Shown: positions 43,117 through 52,461 of the stretch, one piece after another | Layout: the number at the start of each line of letters is the position of its first letter | How positions within the stretch are numbered: position 1 is the first letter of the stretch | Assembly (NCBI RefSeq): GCF_018918285.1 | Contig: NZ_JAHLQF010000004.1 | Span: 186,001 to 250,000 of the forward strand | Direction of reading: 5' to 3' | Source of the DNA: Clostridium mobile | Lineage (GTDB): Bacteria > Bacillota > Clostridia > Clostridiales > Clostridiaceae | DNA: 64,000 nucleotides | The notes under the pieces: generated by a model | Seen by the model: the letters and a program-made list of their open reading frames with translations, nothing else | Database searches by the model: none | What the model was told of the DNA's origin: nothing | Made by a program: the position numbers and the translations under genes

Positions 43117-44109
43117 TTACTTGATTAAACCTACTTCTTTAAACATGTCATGATATAATTTTGACTGTTCATCGAAGTATTTCTTAGTATCTGCGGAATT
43201 TAAATAGTAATTGGTCATTAGGTTCTTCTCTATATAATTCTTCTTCCACTCTTCAGTTTCTGTAACTTTCTTTAATAAGTCTTCATAGAATTTAACTGCT
43301 TCTGCTGGCATGTTAGGAGGACCTGATATAGCTCTTATTTCCCTTAATTCAATTTCTTCATAACCTAATTCCTTAAAAGTAGGTGCATCTTTGAATAATT
43401 CCGTCAATCTTTCAGGTGAGTAAACAGCAATTGGTGTAACTTTCTTAGCCTCAATTTGACCTATGCATTCTAGTGGATTAAATATACCAGCATCTATATG
43501 GCCACCTAATAATGCTGACATAGCGTCTCCTGAACTATTGAATTGAACATATGTGAACTTTGAATTTGTATACTTATTTAACATTTCAAAAGCTAAATGA
43601 TCTCCATTACCTCTTTGAGATCCGCCTATTTTAATACTTTCTGACTTCTCTTTTATATCTTTTAACATAGTCTCTAAGTTCTTATATTTTCCATCAGATT
43701 TTACACATATAGCTAACTCATCTAACGCAACTGTACCGATATAAGTAAGAGCATCTGCTTTAATCGGGGAATCGTTTACAATAGCGCTCATAACTTGCCC
43801 TGAGTGTAGAACCATCAAAGTATGTGGATCTTCTTTTTTGTTATAAACATAAGAAAAAGAAACCGCCCCTGATCCACCTGGCTTATTTACTACCATAAAA
43901 TTTTTAGGAGTAAATTTATTCTTAAAAGCTATATCCGCAATTGTTCTAGCGTTTAAGTCACTTCCACCACCAGCACTTGACGGAACTACAAATTCAATTT
44001 CTTTTTGAGGATATTTCCCCTCCTCTTTTTTACCCTCAGCATTGCCACATCCTGCAAGCAAACCTAATGTCAATCCCAAAGAAATTAATAAGTTTATGGA
44101 TTTTTTCAT
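43117..44109 (-). CDS. tctC: Tripartite tricarboxylate transporter binding protein TctC
   Basis: A 330-aa extracellular substrate-binding lipoprotein. The signal ends LLAGCG (Cys about 21). The mature part starts with YPQKEIEFVVPSSAGGGSD (about 33-51), the carboxylate-binding loop of the Bug/TctC family, and includes NKPGGSGAVSF. The second loop near QFNSSGDAMSALLGGHID (about 189-206) is also typical. It delivers the substrate to TctBA. It lies second in the operon, after the PdxA-like enzyme. The bound acid is unknown. Confidence 0.92.
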   Translation of the reverse strand: MKKSINLLISLGLTLGLLAGCGNAEGKKEEGKYPQKEIEFVVPSSAGGGSDLNARTIADIAFKNKFTPKNFMVVNKPGGSGAVSFSYVYNKKEDPHTLMVLHSGQVMSAIVNDSPIKADALTYIGTVALDELAICVKSDGKYKNLETMLKDIKEKSESIKIGGSQRGNGDHLAFEMLNKYTNSKFTYVQFNSSGDAMSALLGGHIDAGIFNPLECIGQIEAKKVTPIAVYSPERLTELFKDAPTFKELGYEEIELREIRAISGPPNMPAEAVKFYEDLLKKVTETEEWKKNYIEKNLMTNYYLNSADTKKYFDEQSKLYHDMFKEVGLIK

Positions 44110-44156
44110 TTTAGCCCCTCCTATTTATTTAAATATTTTTATCTAAATATTTTTAC

Positions 44157-45185
44157 TTAGATCCCCTTATTCCTTCTATCGCATTGAGCAATTCTAGCTG
44201 TCATTTTTATTGCATTTTCAAACGCTGTTGTCTTTGCTATTCCCTTTCCTGCAATATCGAAAGCCGTTCCATGAGCTGCTGTGACAATTGGTGCTGGAAA
44301 GCCCGCCGCAACAGTTATTCCCTGATCAAATCCCTTAAGCTTCATAGCTATTTGTCCTTGATCATGATACATGGTAACCACCGCATCAAAATTCCCCTCA
44401 AAGGCTTTTACAAACAATATATCAGCAGGATACATACCAACTATATTTATACCTTGTTTTTTTGCTTCTTCTATGACTGGTTCAATAACATCTATTTCTT
44501 CTCTTCCACATAAACCATTTTCACCAGCATGAGGATTTAGCGCAGCTACGGCTATTCTAGCATTTTCTAATCCTGCACGCTTTAGCGTTCTATCCGCCAA
44601 ACGTACTGCTCTTAAAATTGACTCAGAAGTTAATTTATTGCTTATTTCTTTAACCGGTATATGACTTGTTACACGTGATGTCCATAGATCTCCTAAAACA
44701 TTCATTTCCCCAAAAGGTCCTGTCCAATTAAAATAATGAGCAAATAGCATTTGTTCACTTTCAAAAGTATGGCCTCCTTTTTTCATCGCCCCTTTATTTA
44801 AAGGCGCAAAACAAAAACCTTCAATTTTCCCTTCTTTATAAAGATTAATAGCAGTTATAAGCATATCTCCAGTAACTTTTCCTACATAAGAGTCCACTTC
44901 TCCTACTTTTACCTCTTCTGAGTTTAAGTTCTTTTGATCAAAAACAATTATTCCATTGGTAAAATCTAAGTTATCCACATTTTCAACAATTTTATATGGG
45001 AAATTAACCTTTGCTATATCCATTCCCATTTCTAACACTCTAACATCTCCAATAATTATTGGATAACAATATTTTTCAAGTATGCCCTTTGCCGCCACTT
45101 TAGCAACAATCTCAGGACCAATTCCCGCTGCATCCCCTAAGAGGATACCTAACACGGGTTTTTCTCCAAGTTGATTACTAGACAT
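44157..45185 (-). CDS. PdxA-family dehydrogenase (4-phospho-hydroxyacid dehydrogenase, PdxA2-like)
   Basis: A 342-aa member of the PdxA family, which oxidises and decarboxylates 4-phosphorylated hydroxyacids. GDAAGIGPEI (about 17-26) is the N-terminal signature. Three metal-binding histidines fit VTSHIPV (about 170-176), LNPHAGENG (about 215-223) and MYHDQGQIAMK (about 271-281). Beyond pyridoxine synthesis, PdxA2 proteins act on D-erythronate or D-threonate 4-phosphate to give dihydroxyacetone phosphate. Being first in a catabolic operon with a carboxylate transporter, a catabolic role is much more likely. The DUF1537-type kinase normally paired with PdxA2 is absent from the window. Confidence 0.85.
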   Translation of the reverse strand: MSSNQLGEKPVLGILLGDAAGIGPEIVAKVAAKGILEKYCYPIIIGDVRVLEMGMDIAKVNFPYKIVENVDNLDFTNGIIVFDQKNLNSEEVKVGEVDSYVGKVTGDMLITAINLYKEGKIEGFCFAPLNKGAMKKGGHTFESEQMLFAHYFNWTGPFGEMNVLGDLWTSRVTSHIPVKEISNKLTSESILRAVRLADRTLKRAGLENARIAVAALNPHAGENGLCGREEIDVIEPVIEEAKKQGINIVGMYPADILFVKAFEGNFDAVVTMYHDQGQIAMKLKGFDQGITVAAGFPAPIVTAAHGTAFDIAGKGIAKTTAFENAIKMTARIAQCDRRNKGI

Positions 45186-45238
45186 TGTCTCTCTCCCCCT
45201 TATTTAAAATATGTAGTTTTCATTTCACTAACATATTG

Positions 45239-45254
45239 AGCAAAGATTATGCCA
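45239..45254 (-). promoter_or_regulatory. Sigma-54 promoter of the PdxA-Tct-transketolase operon
   Basis: Minus strand TGGCAT-AATCT-TTGCT, matching the -24/-12 pattern TGGCAY-N5-TTGCW with correct spacing, about 55 bp before the start codon of the PdxA-like gene. A sigma-54 activator of the PrpR type is encoded immediately upstream, which fits. Confidence 0.85.
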
Positions 45255-45314
45255 ATGATGAAATATTGTATATTAGCCTATTTTTTCAAATATTTCTTTA
45301 TTAATAATCAAAAT

Positions 45315-45354
45315 AAGTTCCATAACGAAACAATGATGTTTCATTATGGAACTT
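45315..45354. promoter_or_regulatory. Long palindrome: candidate activator site and/or regulator terminator
   Basis: AAGTTCCATAA (45315-45325) pairs with TTATGGAACTT (45344-45354), and inside it GAAAC (45327-45331) faces GTTTC (45338-45342). It lies about 60 bp upstream of the sigma-54 promoter, where activators bind, and 10 bp after the regulator stop codon, where a terminator would be. A second GTTTCATTTTGAAA palindrome is at 45361-45374. Both uses are possible at once. Confidence 0.55.
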
Positions 45355-45363
45355 ATAAATGTT

Positions 45364-47298
45364 TCATTTTGAAATACCCTCTAAACGTTTTATTTTTCTC
45401 CATAGAGTAGTTCTACTTATTCCTAGTATTTTAGCAGCTTCAGTTTTATTGTTATTTACAGTATGTAAAACTTTTTTTATGGCATCCATCTCTATATCTT
45501 CAATGGATGTACAAATTATATCTTCATTTTTATATTCCTCTTTGCATTCCTCTACTTCTCCCTCAAATATTTCTACTTCTTCTTTTAAATTTAGCTGTTC
45601 TAAAACATCCTTTTCAGTGATATACTCTCCTTCCATTAGTACAACTAATCTCTCACATATATTTCTCAGTTCTCTTATATTTCCCGGCCAACTATAACTG
45701 CTTAAGATACTTAATCCTTCAGGTTTTATCATAGCTGTACTTTTATTGATTTTTTTACAGTACTGTTCAATAAAATGATATACAATATGCTTTATATCTT
45801 CTTTTCTTTCTCTTAATGGCAGTATTCTTAAGTTTAATACATCCAATCTATAGAGTAGGTCTTGTCTAAATTCCCCTTTCTTAACTTTTTCCTTAATATC
45901 AATATTAGTTGCAGAGATAACTCTAACATCTATGGGAATTACTTTATTATCACCTATTCTTCTTATTTCTCTTTCCTGAAGCACTCTTAAAAGTTTAGCT
46001 TGCAAAGTAAGGGATATTTCTCCAACCTCATCTAGAAAAATACTTCCATTATGGGCTAACTCAAATAATCCTATCTTCCCTCCTTTTGAAGCTCCAGAAA
46101 ATGCTCCTTCTACATACCCAAATAATTCACTTTCCAATAAATTTTCTGGTAAAGCTGCACAGTTTACTGCTACGAAGGGCTGAAACTTTCGATTGCTAGC
46201 ATTATGAATACTTTGCGCAAATAGCTCCTTTCCAGTACCCGTTTCTCCAATCAATAAAATATTTGATTCCACCTGGCTATATTTATATGCCATCTGAATA
46301 ATACTATTTAATTCTTTACTTTCACCTACAATATTTCCAAAGCTATATTTGGCTCTTAACCCTTTATCACTTAGACCCATTCTAATTTTACTCTCAGTTT
46401 CTTGTATCTTATCAACATTTTGCATTGTAATGACTGCACCTTCATTATTTCCCATGACTCTTATAGGAGCTAAGCTTGATACTATCATAGTTTCATTTAT
46501 ATTATCGATAATGTCACTTTCCTCTTCCCCAATTTCAACTGACTTTACTAATCTGCTTTTAGGAAGAAATTTCTTCAAAAATTCTCCTTTTATATTTCTA
46601 TTATGAGATATTTGCAAATTCTTATATGCAGATTTATTAATTTCTTTTATCCTTCCAAATTTGTCTACTGCTACAATGCCTTCTTTAGCATTATCAAGTA
46701 TTATTTTAAATAACTGATTCTTAGCTCTTTCATGTTTTACTACACTTCCAGCATTAATGGCTTCCTTGATAGCCTGCCTTATGGCTTCTTTACCAGTTCT
46801 TATCCATACACATTTCCATCCTTGACTTTCCGCCATATTATAAGTAGTTAATCCTCCTACAATAGCGTCTATATCATGCTCTTTAGCAGTTTGTAAAGTT
46901 TTTAATACATCTTCTTCATTATCAATCTTAAAAACCTCTATATGAAGATTCATAATTTCTCCTAAACTTTCAGCACCAAATATCATTGTTTCAGAGCCTA
47001 CAACTGCAATTTTCTTTGGATTATATTTATTTTTGCATTCGTTAATAGCCCTAATAACATCATATCCAGTCACCTCTATTTCTATCACCGGTATATCTAC
47101 TAGAGCATTTTTAAGAGCTAGATAAGTTAACCCTCTAGCAATAATAATATCAGAATCTATTTCTTTTAATAAAAGGTCTTGTGTGCCAATTATGTGAATA
47201 GTTTTAAAGGAAACCCCCTCTTCCTTAGACTCCATAAGAGAATTATAAACTTCATTTTGAATTTCACTGTATGGAATAACAAAAGTTATCTTAATCAA
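45364..47298 (-). CDS. Sigma-54-dependent activator with PrpR-type N-terminal domain
   Basis: A 644-aa enhancer-binding protein. Residues about 1-185 form a PrpR_N-like sensing domain (KITFVIPYSEIQNEVYN at the start; GGLTTYNMAESQGWKCVWI near its end). A PAS-type domain follows (about 195-300), then the AAA+ core with GETGTGKE (Walker A), the GAFSGA version of the GAFTGA loop (seen as EGAFSGASKGG) and FLDEVGEIS, and a C-terminal Fis-type helix-turn-helix (NNKTEAAKILGISRTTLWRK). The frame opens at GTG 47313, but AGGTGAGGGG lies 7 bp before TTG 47298. It should activate the sigma-54 promoter at 45239 in response to a small organic acid or its metabolite. Confidence 0.92.
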   Translation of the reverse strand: MIKITFVIPYSEIQNEVYNSLMESKEEGVSFKTIHIIGTQDLLLKEIDSDIIIARGLTYLALKNALVDIPVIEIEVTGYDVIRAINECKNKYNPKKIAVVGSETMIFGAESLGEIMNLHIEVFKIDNEEDVLKTLQTAKEHDIDAIVGGLTTYNMAESQGWKCVWIRTGKEAIRQAIKEAINAGSVVKHERAKNQLFKIILDNAKEGIVAVDKFGRIKEINKSAYKNLQISHNRNIKGEFLKKFLPKSRLVKSVEIGEEESDIIDNINETMIVSSLAPIRVMGNNEGAVITMQNVDKIQETESKIRMGLSDKGLRAKYSFGNIVGESKELNSIIQMAYKYSQVESNILLIGETGTGKELFAQSIHNASNRKFQPFVAVNCAALPENLLESELFGYVEGAFSGASKGGKIGLFELAHNGSIFLDEVGEISLTLQAKLLRVLQEREIRRIGDNKVIPIDVRVISATNIDIKEKVKKGEFRQDLLYRLDVLNLRILPLRERKEDIKHIVYHFIEQYCKKINKSTAMIKPEGLSILSSYSWPGNIRELRNICERLVVLMEGEYITEKDVLEQLNLKEEVEIFEGEVEECKEEYKNEDIICTSIEDIEMDAIKKVLHTVNNNKTEAAKILGISRTTLWRKIKRLEGISK

Positions 47299-47499
47299 AT
47301 TCCATCCCCTCACCTTTTTAAACCCTCTTGAATATCCATAATATTTCGAAACCTATTATTAATATTCTACATGGATTTCACTTATCATTCAAAAACTCAG
47401 CAAAAATCGTGTTTGTATCCTAGGGCTTCAATATATTTAGAAAATTCCTCATCAAATATAAAAGTTAATTCTTGAGTTGTCGCCCATGCTGGGTGTACA

Positions 47500-47555
47500 C
47501 AAAAAGCAAAAGTGCTGTCACACCTAGAAATATTTCTATTGTGAGACAGCACTTT
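47500..47555 (-). terminator. Terminator of the amino-sugar PTS operon
   Basis: Minus strand AAAGTGCTGTC pairs perfectly with GACAGCACTTT around a 25-nt loop that itself can pair, followed by TTGCTTTTTG. It lies about 30 bp after the stop of the enzyme I gene. The rest of 47299-47586 holds only a 68-codon frame that I do not support as a gene. Confidence 0.85.
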
Positions 47556-47586
47556 ATTGTTAAAAGAGAAGATAAACTTACTTTCA

Positions 47587-49305
47587 TTATTCAATTTTTT
47601 CATAACAATTCATTGTATCTTCCAATAGCTTATTAATGATCTCAGAATCCTCTAATTTAAGAATTTTATTGCTAATTTCCTTTGCCTCTGTAGTGGAAAA
47701 CTTCTTCATGTGTCTTCTTAGTTTTAAAACTAAAGCTGGACTTACACTAAACTCATCAAGATCCATTCCCATAAATACAGGAAGAAGTTTTATATCACTG
47801 GCTGCTTCACCACAAATACCTACTGTTATACCTTCTTTATGTCCATTTTTTATTACAGTGCTAATAAGTCTAAGTATTGCTGGATGGTATGGAGTATATA
47901 ATTCTGATATACTTTCATTTAATCTGTCTACAGCAATAGTGTATTGTATAAGGTCATTAGTGCCTATACTAAAAAAATCCACTTCTTTTGCAAGAATATC
48001 AGAAATAATAGCAGCTGAAGGTATTTCAATCATTATACCTATTTTTATGTTTTCGTCATAAGCTATTTTATTAGCTTTTAATTCACTTTTACATTCTTCA
48101 AGAAGTTTCTTTATAGCTCTAACTTCTTGAACACTAGATATCATAGGAAACATCACTCTTACATTTCCAAAAGCACTTGATCTTAAAATTGCCCTTAATT
48201 GAACTTTAAATAATTCTTTTTCTTTTAAACAATATCTTGAAGCTCTAAAGCCGAGGAAAGGATTTTGTTCCTTTTCGATGTTTAAATAAGGAATTTCTTT
48301 ATCTCCTCCCACATCTAAAGTTCTAATTATTACAGGTTTTCCATTCATACCTTGCACCACTTTTTTATAGCAATTTAATTGTTCTTCTTCACTAGGTGCT
48401 TCTCCTCTGCCCATATATATAAATTCGCTTCTAAAAAGTCCTATTCCTTCACCATCATTTTCTATTACTTGATTCAGTTCTTCTGGCGCACCAATATTAC
48501 ACACTATTTCAAAGGTTTTACCGTCCTTTGAAATAGATTCCATACCAAGTACATGTTTATTAAGTTCTTCTTCCTTCTCTAAATAGTTCTTTTTCTCATT
48601 AAATTGATTTATTATAAGATTATCTGGGTTAATAAAAAATTCACCTGTGCCACCGTCCATGACTATTAAAGATTTTTCATTAAATGAATCTAATACTTTA
48701 CCGGCACCTACAATAGCTGGAATCCCCAAATTTTTAGCTATAATAGCAACATGAGATGTTGGGCCTCCTGCCTCTGTTATAAAACCAAGCACCTTATTTT
48801 TAGGTAACTGGGCTGTTTCAGATGGTGTTAAATCATTAGCTGCTAATATGACAGCTTCATTTAACTTACTGTAATCAATGGTGTCCAAATTTAGTAAATT
48901 ATTTATTATTCTATTTGAAACATCTATAAGATCAATGCTTCTTTCACGCATATAGCTATTATCTAAAGAATTGAACATGTCTACATAAAAATCTGTGGCA
49001 TCTTTAACCGCCCATTCAATATTAAACTTAGATTCTTTAACTTTGCTTTCAATAAGAGTAATGAGCTCTTCATCTTTTAACATATGAATATGAGCTTCAA
49101 AAACTTTTCCTTCTTCCTTTCCCAATGTATCTTCTGTAAATACAATGAGGTCTTTTATTTGGCTAATTGATGTATCTAATGCTTTTCTAAATCTTTTTAT
49201 CTCATTATCACAATCTTCAATTTTATATTTTTTAACTTCAATTTTATTACCTTTAACTAATACGTTGCCAATAGCAATACCTGCAGATGCGCCTATTCCT
49301 TTCAT
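47587..49305 (-). CDS. ptsI: Phosphoenolpyruvate-protein phosphotransferase (PTS enzyme I)
   Basis: First enzyme of the PTS relay: takes phosphate from phosphoenolpyruvate and passes it to HPr (572 aa, full length). The HPr-binding N-terminal domain starts MKGIGASAGIAIGNV. The phospho-histidine is in GGPTSHVAIIAKNLGIP (about 183-199). The C-terminal barrel has LFRSEFIYMGR, the ACA-type catalytic segment around VGICGEAASD with its cysteine, and SIGTNDLIQYTIAVDR. It is the last gene of the sigma-54 amino-sugar operon, with GGAGGAGGT before its ATG. Having enzyme I and HPr inside an inducible operon is unusual, so a separate ptsHI elsewhere is likely. Confidence 0.96.
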   Translation of the reverse strand: MKGIGASAGIAIGNVLVKGNKIEVKKYKIEDCDNEIKRFRKALDTSISQIKDLIVFTEDTLGKEEGKVFEAHIHMLKDEELITLIESKVKESKFNIEWAVKDATDFYVDMFNSLDNSYMRERSIDLIDVSNRIINNLLNLDTIDYSKLNEAVILAANDLTPSETAQLPKNKVLGFITEAGGPTSHVAIIAKNLGIPAIVGAGKVLDSFNEKSLIVMDGGTGEFFINPDNLIINQFNEKKNYLEKEEELNKHVLGMESISKDGKTFEIVCNIGAPEELNQVIENDGEGIGLFRSEFIYMGRGEAPSEEEQLNCYKKVVQGMNGKPVIIRTLDVGGDKEIPYLNIEKEQNPFLGFRASRYCLKEKELFKVQLRAILRSSAFGNVRVMFPMISSVQEVRAIKKLLEECKSELKANKIAYDENIKIGIMIEIPSAAIISDILAKEVDFFSIGTNDLIQYTIAVDRLNESISELYTPYHPAILRLISTVIKNGHKEGITVGICGEAASDIKLLPVFMGMDLDEFSVSPALVLKLRRHMKKFSTTEAKEISNKILKLEDSEIINKLLEDTMNCYEKIE

Positions 49306-49362
49306 ATAACGACCTCCTCCAGCACCTCTTCATAGTTTTAATTGCAAACTTTTAGAAAATAA

Positions 49363-50091
49363 CTATTTTAAGCAACTACCTGCCTTTTCGTCTACAATTA
49401 TGGTTACATCTGGATGTAATTGTAGTATTGATGCAGGTACCTGTGGAATTATATCACCATAAATAGCTCTATATAATATTTCTGCTTTTTCTTCACCATT
49501 AGCAAGTAAAAGAATTTTCTTAGAACTCATAATAGTTTTTATTCCCATACTTATTGCTTGTCTTGGTACATCTTCAATACTATTAAAAAACCTTGAGTTA
49601 GCCTTAATTGTATCCTCATCTAAATTTACTAAAAACGTTTTTGATTCAAATTTAAGATTTGGTTCATTAAAACCAATATGTCCGTTCCTTCCTATCCCAA
49701 GTAACTGTATGTCTATGCCACCAAATTTTTTAATTTTTTTCTCATAATCTTCACATTCTTTTTGAATATCTTTGGCTAATCCATTTGGAATATGGATATT
49801 TTCTTCTCTTATGTCTATATGATTAAACAATTTAGTTTTCATAAAATTGCAATAACTATTTATATCATTAGATTTCAATCCACAATATTCATCTAAGTTA
49901 AAAGTAATTACATTTGAAAAGCTTACAACTCCTTCATTATATAAACGAATTAGTTCTTCATAAGTACCTATAGGTGTAGACCCTGTTGCAAGCCCTAAAA
50001 CACTTTTAGGTTTTAATATAAGTTGACCGGCTAATATACTTGATGCCTTTCTACTTAGCTCTTTATAATCTTTCACTTTGATAATTTTCAT
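49363..50091 (-). CDS. nagB: Glucosamine-6-phosphate deaminase
   Basis: Converts glucosamine 6-phosphate to fructose 6-phosphate and ammonia (242 aa). LGLATGSTPIGTYEEL (about 33-48) is the phosphate loop; NLDEYCGL (about 65-72) carries the catalytic Asp; GIGRNGHIGFNEP (about 132-144) contains the conserved His and Glu. Length is that of the short Gram-positive NagB without the allosteric extension. It lies 3 bp after nagA in the same operon. Confidence 0.95.
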   Translation of the reverse strand: MKIIKVKDYKELSRKASSILAGQLILKPKSVLGLATGSTPIGTYEELIRLYNEGVVSFSNVITFNLDEYCGLKSNDINSYCNFMKTKLFNHIDIREENIHIPNGLAKDIQKECEDYEKKIKKFGGIDIQLLGIGRNGHIGFNEPNLKFESKTFLVNLDEDTIKANSRFFNSIEDVPRQAISMGIKTIMSSKKILLLANGEEKAEILYRAIYGDIIPQVPASILQLHPDVTIIVDEKAGSCLK

Positions 50092-50094
50092 AAT

Positions 50095-51243
50095 TTAAGA
50101 TTCCTTTCTAAAGCATAAGTTTCCTTCTACAATTGTATATAAAATATCTATATTTTCATTAAACACTACAAAATCAGCATACTTCCCTACTTCTATGCTT
50201 CCCCTCATATTATCCATACCAATGGCACTGGCAGGATTTATTGTAACCATCTTAATTATTTTTTCTAGTTCCAATTCTGTGTTGATTCTCATGTTCTTTA
50301 CTGCCCTATCTAAAGTTAAGAGACTTCCAGCTAATGTACCATCCTCAAGAACTGCTCTATCCTTAGACACATATACCTTTTGTCCCCCTAAATCATAACT
50401 GCCAGATTTCATGCAAGCTGCTCTCATAGCGTCACTTATTAAAATTATCCTATCATCTCCTTTAATTTTTTCTAAAATATTAAATAATGCAGGATGTACA
50501 TGAATTGTGTCTGCAATAAGTTCACAGTAAATATCACTGTTTAAAATTGCTCCAACTGTGCCAGGATTTCTATGATGAAGTGGAGTCATAGCATTAAAAC
50601 AATGAGTTGCACTTTTTATACCATCTTCTATAGCACTCATAGCTTCTTCATAAGTAGAATTTGTATGTCCTATTGATAATAATATATTTTTATTCCCGTT
50701 CATTGATTTAATAAAAGTGTGATTTTCATCCATTTCGGGAGCAATAGTAATTACCTTAATTATATCAACATAAGATTTTATGGTCTCCGCTGATGGTGTT
50801 AAAATATATTTTTCATTTTGTGCTCCTTTATATTTCGGACTGATAAAAGGACCTTCTAAATGCGCTCCAAGAATTTTAGAACCATGGAAATTTTTGTTCA
50901 TAGAAATTTTTATTACATCTAAAGCTTTGTGAATATCCTCCATTGGCATTGTCATAGTTGTAGGAAGGAATGCCGTAACTCCATGACTACAAAGACTTTT
51001 ACTAATAGTCTCCATATTTTCAATATTACCATCCATAACATCAGAACCTTTAGATCCATGGACATGCATATCTATAAATCCAGGAGATATATAATTTCCT
51101 TCCACATCAATAGTTTCTATATCTTCATTCAAATATTTATCTTCTACAATTTTAATTATTTTTTCATCATATATAATTGATTTTCCATGTAAAATTTTAT
51201 CTTTTAAAATTATCTTACCATTTTTGATACATTTTACGGTCAT
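50095..51243 (-). CDS. nagA: N-acetylglucosamine-6-phosphate deacetylase
   Basis: Removes acetate from GlcNAc 6-phosphate (382 aa). Metal-binding and catalytic motifs are visible: DMHVHGSKG (about 58-66), GAHLEGPFIS (about 126-135), IGHTNSTYEEA (about 191-201), ATHCFNAMTPLHHR (about 212-225) and the catalytic Asp in LISDAMRAA (about 268-276). It feeds NagB, which follows 3 bp downstream, and would act on GlcNAc-6-P released by the GH4 and DUF871 enzymes or made by the kinase in the same operon. Confidence 0.95.
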   Translation of the reverse strand: MTVKCIKNGKIILKDKILHGKSIIYDEKIIKIVEDKYLNEDIETIDVEGNYISPGFIDMHVHGSKGSDVMDGNIENMETISKSLCSHGVTAFLPTTMTMPMEDIHKALDVIKISMNKNFHGSKILGAHLEGPFISPKYKGAQNEKYILTPSAETIKSYVDIIKVITIAPEMDENHTFIKSMNGNKNILLSIGHTNSTYEEAMSAIEDGIKSATHCFNAMTPLHHRNPGTVGAILNSDIYCELIADTIHVHPALFNILEKIKGDDRIILISDAMRAACMKSGSYDLGGQKVYVSKDRAVLEDGTLAGSLLTLDRAVKNMRINTELELEKIIKMVTINPASAIGMDNMRGSIEVGKYADFVVFNENIDILYTIVEGNLCFRKES

Positions 51244-51350
51244 ATATTTACCTACCTTTATATTTTTCCCAATTTATTTCCTTATTCCATAATTGACTAA
51301 TAACTTGTACATTTTCATAAAAATATTGGCTTTTTGCCATATCTTAAAAT

Positions 51351-52433
51351 CTATAATTTAAACTTAAATTTTTGCCATGGTTTAATATAATCTAATAAAT
51401 AAATTTCATCCTCATCAATTCTGCCTACCACATTGGTTTTACCGCTATTCTCCATATCTTTTAATGCTATTTGAAGTTCTCCGCTATATCTTTCATAAAG
51501 AGAGCTTTCAATCAATACATCTCCTCTCTTTATAGGTTTTGCATTAAATAACTCAAATTTATGATCTTTATATTTTACACGGCTTTCCGTTGATCTGATC
51601 ATATATTCAGATATATCTCCTCTATTAAAATGACTTTCTTCTAAAACTATCCTTTTCTCTATTTCTGGTAAATCTTCTAATAGTTTAACCTTAAATTCTA
51701 TAATATCTTTATTTAGCACACCAAGTGTATAAAGTTCTTCTTCTGATGCAAAACAATTTGCTATTACAACATCATCTATCAATCCTGTATTAAATAAATC
51801 CTTTGCTTGAACATCAATAGGTAAAAATCTATGTTCTTCTAAAGTACAGAGTCCATGGTAGGTTGGCCATGGTCCAAAGGTTCCGCTGGATGAACTAATA
51901 AAAGCAGCAGTTCTTATACCCTTTTCCTTAAACTCTCTTGACGTATTTAAAAAATGTTCTCTTGACAATCCTGTATATCTATGTGGATAAAAATTATGAC
52001 ATCCTATTATGTTATCTTTATTAGGACAATAACTTAAAATATTATCAAGATATTTTGTTCCATTACTCATATTTATTTCAATCTTGAGATCATAAGGATT
52101 TACACTCATTATACTTTCTTCCATTCCCGAGAATCCCAAATCTAATCTTATTCCACTTAAATTTAGTTCAGAGAAAAATTGAAGATCTTTATAACTTAAA
52201 TTTAGCTTTTTAAAAATTGAAGGATCTACATCTGCAATAACTTTCATTCCCAGTTCTTTTGCAGTATTGGTTATTTCTTTAAATTGATTTAAATTATTAT
52301 CTATATCTTCTCCTAAGGATATAAGACAAGTAAACACTCTAGTAAATCCATATTTTGCAGCCATTTTTAAATAATCCTTATATTTCTTTATCTCTCCTTG
52401 TGGAGGATATACTGATACTCCTAACTTACCCAT
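51351..52433 (-). CDS. DUF871 / MupG-like 6-phospho-glycosidase
   Basis: A 360-aa protein with a TIM-barrel part (about 1-235; begins GVSVYPPQGEIKKYKDYL, with FTCLIS and VIADVDPSIF) and a C-terminal small domain (about 245-360). This is the DUF871 family, whose member MupG is described as a 6-phospho-N-acetylmuramidase cleaving MurNAc-6P-GlcNAc. The segments GCHNFYPHRYTGLS and SSSGTFGPWPTYHGLCTLEEHR are well conserved in the family. It lies between the PTS IIA gene and nagA in an operon for amino-sugar disaccharides, so it probably hydrolyses a 6-phosphorylated disaccharide brought in by the PTS. The substrate may be cell-wall derived, since a second glycosidase of family GH4 is also present. 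Confidence 0.82.
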   Translation of the reverse strand: MGKLGVSVYPPQGEIKKYKDYLKMAAKYGFTRVFTCLISLGEDIDNNLNQFKEITNTAKELGMKVIADVDPSIFKKLNLSYKDLQFFSELNLSGIRLDLGFSGMEESIMSVNPYDLKIEINMSNGTKYLDNILSYCPNKDNIIGCHNFYPHRYTGLSREHFLNTSREFKEKGIRTAAFISSSSGTFGPWPTYHGLCTLEEHRFLPIDVQAKDLFNTGLIDDVVIANCFASEEELYTLGVLNKDIIEFKVKLLEDLPEIEKRIVLEESHFNRGDISEYMIRSTESRVKYKDHKFELFNAKPIKRGDVLIESSLYERYSGELQIALKDMENSGKTNVVGRIDEDEIYLLDYIKPWQKFKFKL

Positions 52434-52461
52434 TTAACTCCCTCCATTTTTACTTTAAAAT

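Noticed and set aside
47397-47603. 68-codon minus-strand frame after the enzyme I gene
   Set aside because: It overlaps the enzyme I stop and runs through the operon terminator, with no ribosome site and no recognisable domain.
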